Source of the DNA: Dicyema japonicum
Taxonomy: Eukaryota > Dicyemida > Rhombozoa > Dicyemidae
Reading direction: 5' to 3'
DNA: 43,193 bases
Assembly: GCA_011109175.1 (NCBI GenBank)
Contig: RDEW01000127.1
Coordinates: forward strand, 1 to 43,193
A program made the position numbers and the translations under genes. A model generated the notes under the pieces. It was not told the DNA's origin. It ran no database searches and worked only from the letters and a program-made list of their open reading frames with translations. Positions 31,190 to 38,445 of this stretch are shown here, in pieces; position 1 is the stretch's first letter; every line of letters begins with the position of its first letter.

Positions 31190-32890
31190 AATAGGCTCCC
31201 AGGCAGGACAAACACTTTATTTTAAGCAAAAAACAGTTATCATAACTAATCAATGAAACAAAACTAAGGACTGTTCTTCACTTTTTTGTTGAGTGTGAGT
31301 CTTTTTGTAGACGATCATGTCATTAAATTGTTCTGAATCCTTTGTAGGTGCAAGAGAGGCATGTCACCACCTCAGTCAAATTATTATTATTACTAGCACT
31401 TATCGCTATGTCATAGGACTTGACAAAGCATGTGCAACACGAGTCAACAAGTCACTAGAAAATTTCATCATCATTTTCCTATTCAAAGCCGCAGTGCGTA
31501 GTAACCATTCAAGATCCTCTCCACTTCCAAGATGCCGTCCCATTTCTTTGAGGTCCTCGTGGAGAACGACTGGCATTTTCGTCCTTGGGCGGCCACGGAA
31601 ACGGGGGGCTTCCAACGTGAAGTAATCTTACATGGCTACGTTCGCGGGGGCATCTACGTCCAGTCGCAGAATATGGCCGAAAAGCCTCCATCGTGTATCC
31701 AAAATTTTATTTGAAATTTCAGATGTCCTCGTCCTTTTATAGAGAAGATTAGATGAGATCCTCGTATCACTTCTTTTGACCATCATATTCCGTAGTTGGT
31801 CTCTATGAAACGCATTAAGCCTCTTCAGTTCATTTCTTGAGCAGGCCCAGGTACCAGCGTTGTACAATAGTAAGGGTTTGACTAGCGAGTTGTATGATCG
31901 AGTTTTTGTTATAATGTCAAGGCCCTTTTTGTGGAGCCAGATGTTCTTCATTCTGGAGAGGGCAGTTTGTGCTAAGGTTTTCCTTTTTGTAATATCTTCA
32001 TGGTCTCCTAGGAAGGAGCCAAGTTATTTGCACTTGCGCCAGTGCTCCTCCATCCTTGTTCCTTCCCTCTTGAGTTCAGTTACCTCAGTCTTGTAGGATT
32101 CTTTGGTAGGAACCATTTGGCTAGTCATCCAGACACTTTTTCCATCAAGCGGGTGAGCTGTATTTTGTCGTTTGAAATAAAGTCTACATCGTCAGTATAC
32201 ACAATAATGTTAGTCCTCACCCATGATCGGTTTTGACTCCCGTAAAGCAGCTTCAAGGTATATACAGAAAGTATAGGTAATAATGGGTCTCCCTGTGGAG
32301 TGCCAACAGTCGTCTCAAATTGGCAAGACAAGGCTCCCAAACTCTTATAGTGAGCCAAGTATCAGCAAGGAAAGTGGTGGCCATTCTGACAGTGGAAGCG
32401 TCTAGGAAACTACCCAGAACCAGTATTAGCCTCCGTCTGTCGACAGAGTCGAAGGCCCTTTAAATGACGATTCCGAGGATGGTTGTAGACATTTTGAACA
32501 TTTGAACGGCCACAGATATCCACTTGTGGTCCACAAAACATCGGAAGTAGATCTTCCTTTTTAGAATCCGCTGTGGTATAGCGACAGAAAAGTATCTAGG
32601 CGTCCTTCCATCTTGTGTATTGTTATGTTCGCCAGAATTTTCCGAAGTAAATTCATTAATATGACTGGACAAAGGTTCTCCATCTTAGCTTTTGGTTTAT
32701 TCGCCTTCTGTACAGGTATCAAGATACCCTCTCCCAGGGTTAGCGTGTGACCGTTATAGTACATTTATTCAGGATCATAGCGATGCATTCATACAGCTTT
32801 TGGGTTCCATATTTGAAGAATTCACCACCAAGTCCGTCGGGGCCAGGAATCCTGTTGTTTTTTAACTTGTACTTGCAAGTTAAACTTGAT
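31190..32890 (-). mobile_element. APE-type LINE, reverse transcriptase to 3' end (decayed)
   Basis: Minus strand. NNRIPGPDGLGGEFFKYG (about 32830-32880) is the start of the polymerase fingers. Then come LGEGILIPVQKANKPKAKME, RAFDSVDRRRL-like motif A (about 32440), motif B VGTPQGDPLLPILSVYTLKL and a YTDDVDFISNDK catalytic box (32125-32358). The late region reads LLLYNAGTWACSRNELKRLN and WRLFGHILRLDVDAPANVAM (31628-31951), then RFRGRPRTKMPVVLHEDLKE and a stop near 31406. At least five frame changes are present. The noncoding tail (31190-31310) is shared with the fragment at 11130-11652. The catalytic box has a Thr in place of Ala (YTDD). It has no endonuclease, so the copy is 5'-truncated. Confidence 0.75.
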
Positions 32891-33473
32891 TTCTTCATCC
32901 AATTTTCCTCGTTCTAGGATGATAGGATTGAAAAGTTTTCCAAACTAGGCAGCGATAATTTCCGCCACTTCCCTTTGGTCCTAAATCTGCGTTCATTTGT
33001 CATATTTTATCATTATCGGTTGACGGAATCTCTTTACTTTTATCTGTTTAACAGCCTCGTAGAATTTAGCGTTGTCCTTGAGAGATTCTATCTTCTATCT
33101 CTGGTCCAGTGCTCTATTTCTGTTATGCTGATGTATAGTTTTTTTTAATATAAAAATTATTTTTTAATTAATTTTATACATTTAAAATTATTAATTAAAA
33201 AATAACTATTTTTTATTCATTATAAAAAGTGATATTTAAATTTTTAAATAAACACGTTTATCTTGTATGACAAAATTGATACTAGATAAAATAGTATTAT
33301 AAAAGAATGTCCAGAAGGATTCTACAAAAACTTGGAATTATCTAGTGAATTATGTCTAACTAAAGTGAAATACACAAAAATAAATTTTGTTAACCTTCAT
33401 AGAATCAATAAACAATTTTTTACATTACTTTAACATTTAAAGCAAAAAAAATGCTGTGATCGGGAGCCAACGG
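32891..33473. other. No gene recognised
   Basis: A short continuation of LINE-like sequence may reach about 33110 on the minus strand. The rest is AT-rich (33130-33300 almost pure A/T). Confidence 0.4.
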
Positions 33474-33705
33474 ATGGATACAGACGATCTGGCGTAATCA
33501 GGAGACCAGACGACAACGAAAGGGACGGAGAAGGCTAACGGAATGGATAGTAAAAAAAGTGGCACAAGCGAAGCCATAAACAGTGTTTAATGGATGCAGA
33601 CGATCTGGCGTAATCAGGAGACCAGACGACAACGAAAGGGACGGAGAAGGCTAACGGAATGGATAGTAAAAAAAGTAGCACAAGCGAAGCCATAAACAGT
33701 GTTTA
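33474..33705. repeat. Two-copy tandem duplication, period 116 bp
   Basis: Copies start ATGGATACAGACGATCTGGC (33474) and ATGGATGCAGACGATCTGGC (33590) and differ at about two positions. They are richer in G/C than their surroundings. The plus strand encodes a basic peptide in one frame (TIWRNQETRRQRKGRRRLTE), possibly from a transposon protein. Confidence 0.85.
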
Positions 33706-34076
33706 CTTGTAACGCGAATGTGCTTTAACTGACAACTAACTTAACATTTGTCACATGTACGCTATGTCAGAGTTACACAGCCTACAATAGACCAAACTGA
33801 AGTAAGTTAGTGGGATCTTAAAATCACGAGGGCTTTAACTAAATCAGATTGAAAGATTTATTTACCTTTCAACTCGCTTATTGTTCCAATCACATGCAAG
33901 AGATTATGTGAGTATCACTCAATCGAATACATTGATTTTTTCAAGAACAGGCGTAGGTCAGTGAATTAACTATACCTTATAGAGAGATCTGAAAAATCAG
34001 AAACAAGCGATATGTGACGATTCTAATGGGGTCTATCTACTTAGCATCCAAGAAATTATTATTTATAAATTGTGAC
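33706..34076. other. No gene recognised
   Basis: Spacer between two tandem duplications; nothing recognised. Confidence 0.45.
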
Positions 34077-34417
34077 CCCAATCTAACTGTTCAATGCCTA
34101 ATAGATGTTCTTGTCCAGAGATAGATTCGGCTTCTTTACAAGTAACTATTAGTAAACAAGTAAATTTTAATTTGGAATCCCCCCAAAGTAAATTTGAAAA
34201 GATGGGGTATCTGATTAAATGCTGCAGCATATTTCTTAAGGAATCTCCCAATCTAACTGTTCAATGCCTAATAGGTGTTCTTGTCCAGAGATAGATTCGG
34301 CTTCTATACAAGTAACTATTAGTAAACAAGTAAATTTTAATTTGGAATCCCCCCAAAGTAAATTTGAAAAGATGGGGTATCTGATTAAATGCTGCAGCAT
34401 ATTTCTTAAGGAATCTC
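34077..34417. repeat. Two-copy tandem duplication, period 170 bp
   Basis: CCCAATCTAACTGTTCAATG starts at about 34078 and 34248. The two copies differ at about two of 170 positions. It is noncoding as far as visible, and directly upstream of a LINE fragment. Confidence 0.9.
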
Positions 34418-34437
34418 ATTGAAATTATAAATATTTA

Positions 34438-34590
34438 AAAAAAAGCGTTCGATTCAGTCCCCAGGAACTCCTCACAAAGATAATATTTGAACCGAACATT
34501 CACGCGAACTTAAAAATTTGGCCTGGGAACTTTCTAAATGAAAGACGAGCACAAGTACTCTGCAGCATCATTAAATCAACATTTAGCTAC
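34438..34590 (+). mobile_element. CR1/Jockey-like RT fragment (motif A region)
   Basis: KAFDSVPR is followed, one frame over, by LLTKIIFEPNIHANLKIWPG and NFLNERRAQVLCSI. That matches motif A and the following helix in the CR1/Jockey-like elements at 28, 39.9 and 41.5 kb (KAFDSV...LL.KI......P.LK......). It is only about 150 bp long and truncated at both ends. Confidence 0.6.
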
Positions 34591-34960
34591 CTTTGACGAC
34601 TTCCCTATTCACGCAGGTAGAAATCACAGGATCTTCGATGATATTTCCAACATTAATTTGATGCTAAAATAAGCCTGATCCGCAGTGAGATTTGCCTTTC
34701 CTTTTCAAAAATAAAAAGAAATCAACTCAAACTAACGGAAAATATTCCGTCTTCTTCCTTCCTTTAAGAGTTCTACCCTAGTCAAGTGAATCCAGTTTTT
34801 CGATTACTCTTCAAAAGGAGCTTCCCGTTCTTCTATAACTGATATAATTTGTTTATAATGAAAGTGGAAAGACTTTTTGTTGCGGTTTAATAATTTACAT
34901 AATCAACCAGAACATAAAATAGTGTCTATAAATGAATTATTAAATGAACAAATGAAGGGA
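34591..34960. other. No gene recognised
   Basis: Possibly more decayed LINE sequence, without recognisable motifs. Confidence 0.4.
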
Positions 34961-35347
34961 TATTAGGGTTACCGATATTCCAATTTTTTGTTTTAAACGG
35001 ATTTGGTAGACTGTTGCCAGGTTTGTCTTGAAATTGGATTATTGGGAAAGATTCATATCTCCATCCTTTCTATAAATTAATATAAAGTTTATACGTAAAA
35101 CCAAGAAACACCGACAAATTAGCCAGAATACACGTCGGTCAGATGATCCCGATNTATTAGGGTTACCGATATTCCAATTTTTTGTTTTAAACGGATTTGG
35201 TAGACTGTTGCCAGGTTTGCCTTGAAATTGGATTATTGGGAAAGATTCATATCTCTATCTTTCCTATAGATTAATATAAAGTTTATACGTAAAACCAAGA
35301 AACACCGACAAATTAGCCAGAATACACGGCGGTCAGACGATCCCGAT
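34961..35347. repeat. Two-copy tandem duplication, period 194 bp, with N at the junction
   Basis: TATTAGGGTTACCGATATTC starts at 34961 and at 35155. The copies differ at roughly eight of 194 positions. The single N at 35154 lies exactly between them. This is what an assembler leaves when two overlapping contig ends, or two haplotypes, are placed end to end, so the duplication may not exist in the genome. Confidence 0.9.
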
Positions 35348-35399
35348 TTGTGTGTTTCATTTGAGCTAAATACCGCAGCTTGACAACTGCTGGACTAAA

Positions 35400-35530
35400 T
35401 TCAGTTGGATTCCGTGTCGAATCTCGTTCCTACCCTTTCTGATCGAAGGTTTCATGCCTCTACAATGCTGTTTGGCAATATAAACGAGGCCACCATTATT
35501 GATATCACTCTTATAAAATGTAATAGATGA
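35400..35530 (+). mobile_element. Possible LINE C-terminal fragment
   Basis: A plus-strand frame reads DSVSNLVPTLSDRRFHASTM then LFGNINEATIIDITLIK. It resembles the end of some LINE polymerases, where 'IPxLSD...LLFG...I......YI' precedes the stop. It is short, with no motif upstream, so the call is weak. Confidence 0.35.
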
Positions 35531-35870
35531 ATTTTTTCAGAGGAGAGAGAAAATTATTTTTATGCCCGAAAAAACAAGACGATCCGTTATAAATTTGCAT
35601 CTATATGAGGTCTGACGCGAGTTTTATTAAGACAGGAGAAATAATTGAGACCATTGAATTAAACTGAGGAATAAAAAATATCAGAATTCTGTACCAAAAA
35701 CACCTTCGTATGCCAAGTTTATCGAAGATTAAACGGAAAATTATAAGTTCACGCCTATCGAGACGGGCCATATGGTATTTCAGCTACCCCTTACATCTAA
35801 CCTTACTCAATTTATTTTATAATTAAAATTAAAAAATAAAATTATTTCCAAAAACCAAGGGTAACCATAC

Positions 35871-35990
35871 TGGTTGGAGAACACTGAGAAGAAAATCTTA
35901 AAGCTGACGGCAGTATTAGAACTTGTCAATCGTTTTACCAGACAGGCTTTTTTTTGAAAAACAAAAGGTTATGGATGTTCTTTGTGCATA
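35871..35990 (+). mobile_element. Fragment of the RLE-type LINE (family of 16643-18622)
   Basis: About 120 bp on the plus strand encode TGWRTLRRKS/ENTEKKI-like sequence, then LTAVLELVNRFTRQAFF and KQKVMDVLCAY. This matches residues of the 659-codon ORF (WLENTEKKISKLMAELELVN, SFSRQALPVYEKQKVMDVLC). One frame change occurs in a T run. Truncated at both ends. It lies next to a short piece resembling the 3' tail of the composite element (about 35848-35866). Confidence 0.7.
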
Positions 35991-36099
35991 TTGATATATT
36001 ATATTACTCTAATGTACACATATTCAATAAGTTTGAGAATATATTCAACCTTTCAACAACATCATTGTGGGGACTCACTGCAAATGGAAGTGTGCTTTT

Positions 36100-36375
36100 T
36101 ATCCCTTTATTATTAAATTATTCCAAAGACCAAGGGTAACCAAACTAACCAACTCCTTGATCCTGACTCGTTCCAGCATTCCAGAACTTGTCACCAGGTA
36201 ACGACATTGTCCCCGGGGAATAATTGTTGGATCTACTTTATGCCGTCCAGGCATTGGGCGCTCCTCAGTAAGGTGATCCAGTGACGCCATCGGAAGGAAG
36301 GAAAATACAACTATCCACGTAGCACCAATGACAAACTATCCACGTAGCATTGCATGGCGCCTCGCGCAGTTTATC
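36100..36375 (-). mobile_element. Short composite retroelement, second copy
   Basis: Read on the minus strand it has the same order as 9454-9787: GAGGCGCCATGCAATGCTAC, GATGGCGTCACTGGATCACC, GCGCCCAATGCCTGGACGGC, then a 3' part with GGATCAAGGAGTTGGTTAGT ending in an A/T-rich AATAATAAA tail. It is shorter and quite divergent from the 9.5-kb copy, so the family is not a single recent event. No clear target-site duplication was found (only TTTATCC-like similarity). Confidence 0.6.
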
Positions 36376-36484
36376 CATTCATTCAGTTTTTTAATTATAA
36401 TAAAAATTTATCCATTCATTCAGTTTTTTATTATAATTTATATAAATAAAAATAAAAATTATTTAAATAAATAATTAAAAATCA

Positions 36485-36554
36485 ATTCATATATAAATAA
36501 ATAAATAAATAATAAAAATATATAAATAAATAAATATATAAATAAATAAATAAG
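36485..36554. repeat. (ATAA)n simple repeat
   Basis: Imperfect ATAAATAAATA array. It lies between the composite element and the LINE 5' end fragment, and could be the degenerate A-rich tail of one of them. Confidence 0.8.
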
Positions 36555-36679
36555 AATTTTCTCGTGGCGTCATGTGGTTCACCTTTTGTGGTGGCGCTCA
36601 GTGTAATAATACACAAAAAAGAACCATTTGCTCTTCCCCATCCAGACTCTTTATGCCTGGATGGTATACCTCAACTGGN
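36555..36679 (+). mobile_element. 5' end fragment of the 2A-bearing LINE family
   Basis: It begins CTCGTGGCGTCATGTGGTTC (the same start as the composite elements). It continues through TGGTGGCGCTCAGTG into CATTTGCTCTTCCCC and ATGCCTGGATGGTATACCTC, which is the leader and first codons of the element at 38.1 kb. It stops at the single N (36680). It therefore supplies the first 30 or so bases that the 38-kb copy lacks. The break at the N may be an assembly effect. Confidence 0.7.
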
Positions 36680-36680
36680 A

Positions 36681-37027
36681 TAAGCAATTAAAATAATTAG
36701 TGATGAGATAATATGGTTAGAAGAATATTTGGTTGTTAGTCTCTAATATTTTACTATGAGAAGTTTGAATCCAGTCAGACACACAACTTAGAGAAACCTG
36801 ACGATAGGTTTATGATGGTTAATTATTATGTTTTTTTTCAGTGTATAAGTTAAATAGCACCTAGCTTCCACATTGCCATCAAGGATATCTTTTTTAAAAT
36901 TAGGAATCTATTCGATATGTTTGGTTTATTAATATATATTGGGAAATTGACTTTTTATTGTGATTCGTAATAATTTACTAAATTTCGTTTGTGAATTTTG
37001 CATTCTATTGCAATTAAGCAAATTTGT
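36681..37027. other. No gene recognised
   Basis: AT-rich spacer; nothing recognised. Confidence 0.45.
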
Positions 37028-37203
37028 CAAGTTCACTGCATTTTTCTAGGAGCAACGTTGTAAAATACAGATTTAAATATTAGAGTGCTCCTTTTTTGAC
37101 ACATTTTACTTTTCCCAAGTTCACTGCATTTTTCTAGGAGCAACGTTGTAAAATACAGATTTAAATATTAGAGTGCTCCTTTTTTGACACATTTTACTTT
37201 TCC
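37028..37203. repeat. Two-copy tandem duplication, period 88 bp
   Basis: CAAGTTCACTGCATTTTTCT starts at 37028 and 37116, and the two copies appear identical. It lies about 130 bp beyond the stop codon of MTHFS, so it could be in or beyond its 3' UTR. Confidence 0.9.
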
Positions 37204-37328
37204 ACCTATTTCAAACAATAAATATGGATACTCAAATAAGCACTCAGTAAGCTAAATTTATTATTTTCCTAGGACAAAGTCAAGTACTTATCAACACACA
37301 TAAAGACGATAAAAATTAAATTTCCCTC

Positions 37329-37965
37329 CTAAATATCAAATCTTGTGGACAAAATATAATCAATAATACAATCTGTCGGTTCAGTGGGAATATCCTCAAA
37401 AATTTGTTCATTAAAGGCTAAAGAAAAAGTCCTCGGCCTAATTACGCCTTTCCATGAATTCAAATACCTATCATAATATCCTCGACCTCTCCCCATTCGC
37501 TTACCGCATATAGTAAAGGCAACCCCGGGTACTACAAGGACATCCAAACCTTCTAGTATAAAGCTCACTCAAACCGGAGTCTTCAGCCTCGACTTTGTTT
37601 TCGACTTGTTCATGCTGAAAAAATTTCATTGAACTTTTTCTTAGTGAAGCAAAGTCACTCACTCCATCCAATCTGAGCATCCTCATGGGCCCAATTTCTG
37701 GGCAATAAGGAATGAAGCAGCTCTTGTTATCTCTGAAGGCTGAAGTGATGATTTTATTGGTTGAGACTTCGCTTGGGATGCTCACGTAGAAACCAATATT
37801 CTTGGAGTCCTTGTATAGTTGGGTTTGTAAGAACTAAATTGGATACAGATTTCGGCTTACTTTCTCTTGGACTATATCTGACTGACGTTGTCGTTCGCCC
37901 TTGCTTAGTTTTGCTATGATGTTTAGAGCTTCACGTCTGAAATCAGTTTTAGATAGAGACTGCAT
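37329..37965 (-). CDS. MTHFS: 5-formyltetrahydrofolate cyclo-ligase
   Basis: This enzyme converts 5-formyl-tetrahydrofolate to 5,10-methenyl-tetrahydrofolate with ATP, a cytosolic one-carbon step. Three exons: 37861-37965 (35 codons from ATG, MQSLSKTDFRREALNIIAKL), 37575-37833 and 37329-37552. They are joined across a 27-nt phase-0 intron (37834-37860) and a 22-nt phase-1 intron (37553-37574). The spliced frame is 195 residues, close to the roughly 200 of animal enzymes, and lines up without gaps around both junctions. Seen are the N-terminal LSKGERQRQS helix, IGFYVSIPSEVSTNKII, the LDVLVVPGVAF strand and the family signature GKRMGRGRGYYDRYL near residue 145, which forms the nucleotide/substrate pocket. 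A TAG stop follows RFDI. All frames are clean, so it looks intact and is the best host gene in the window. Confidence 0.92.
37553..37574 (-). other. MTHFS: 22-nt spliceosomal intron (MTHFS)
   Basis: GTTTGAG...ATACTAG, phase 1. Removing it joins VEAEDS to EGLDVLVVPG with the same length as animal homologues. 22 is not a multiple of three, so without splicing the frame is lost. Confidence 0.8.
37834..37860 (-). other. MTHFS: 27-nt spliceosomal intron (MTHFS)
   Basis: GTAAGCC...CAATTTAG, phase 0. It contains an in-frame TAG, so read-through is impossible. Removing it joins DIVQEK to FLQTQLYKDSKNIGFYV, gap-free against the family. Confidence 0.88.
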
Positions 37966-38098
37966 AACATAACCGCAAATAAACTTAAAATTTTATTTAT
38001 TTTTTAATATGGTTGGCTTAATTATATTAAAAAGAATTATTACTAATATTATAAAATAAGGCTAAGGAACTATTGACTTATTTAAATCAAAATGAAGT
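37966..38098. other. Upstream region of MTHFS / insertion flank
   Basis: AT-rich 133 bp between the MTHFS start and the 2A LINE, so any MTHFS promoter must be here or within the LINE. The last 15 bp (AAATCAAAATGAAGT, 38084-38098) are the left target-site duplication of the LINE. Confidence 0.6.
38084..38098. repeat. Target-site duplication, left copy (2A LINE)
   Basis: AAATCAAAATGAAGT, matching AAATCAAAACGAAGT at 40939-40953 with one mismatch. Together they fix the ends of the LINE. Confidence 0.75.
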
Positions 38099-38119
38099 GT
38101 AGAATGCGCTCAGTGTAGA

Positions 38120-38346
38120 ATGACATCAAAAAGAACCATTTGCTCTTCCCCACCCAGACTCCTTATGCCTGGATGGTATACCTCAACTGACAACTCGAGA
38201 TGTTGTTTGTTCCCCTGGATTCTATTGCTTTCTGGAGATATTGAACAAAACCCTGGACCAAAACCTTTTGTTTTTATGCAACTCAATGCTAACGGTATAA
38301 AAACAAAGATTCTGGAGTCACGATGTCTATCATCAAAGCACAAGAT
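38120..38346 (+). CDS. Leader and 2A-like peptide of the LINE ORF
   Basis: The frame from ATG 38120 (or ATG 38165, MPGWYTST, which is conserved in the 36.6-kb copy and so more likely) encodes a hydrophobic run FPWILLLSG followed by DIEQNPGP (38237-38260). D-(V/I)-E-x-NPGP preceded by a leucine-rich stretch is the 2A-like signature, at which ribosomes skip the Gly-Pro bond. Here the skip would release the endonuclease-reverse transcriptase starting PKPFVFMQLNANG from a leader of about 30-45 residues. 2A-like sequences are known at the N-terminus of trypanosomatid L1Tc and of some CR1-like LINEs. The frame is lost downstream through the 91-bp duplication. Confidence 0.85.
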
Positions 38347-38445
38347 TGACATTTCCCTTTGTTTTTATGCAACTCAATGCTAACGGTATAAAAACAAAGA
38401 TTCTGGAGTCACGATGTTTATTATCGAAGCACAAGATTGACATTT
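38264..38445 (+). repeat. Two-copy tandem duplication, period 91 bp, inside the endonuclease start
   Basis: TTTGTTTTTATGCAACTCAA through ATTGACATTTCCC occurs twice (about 38264-38354 and 38355-38445) with a few substitutions. 91 is not a multiple of three, so the second copy leaves the 2A frame. It interrupts the junction between 2A and endonuclease. Confidence 0.9.

Noticed and set aside
33474-33705. CRISPR-like or tRNA-derived repeat
   Set aside because: Only two copies, back to back with no spacers, and no tRNA fold or A/B box that I could make out.
35954-36139. 61-codon plus-strand ORF
   Set aside because: It begins inside the RLE LINE fragment and runs antisense through the composite element; a chance frame.
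36485-36554. Origin-like AT-rich repeat
   Set aside because: A plain (ATAA)n microsatellite beside retroelement ends; nothing points to replication.
37553-37574. A 16-nt intron (GTGAGC...TACTAG) instead of 22 nt in MTHFS
   Set aside because: It also restores the frame, but gives two extra residues relative to the family and would be shorter than nearly all known introns. The 22-nt choice aligns without gaps.
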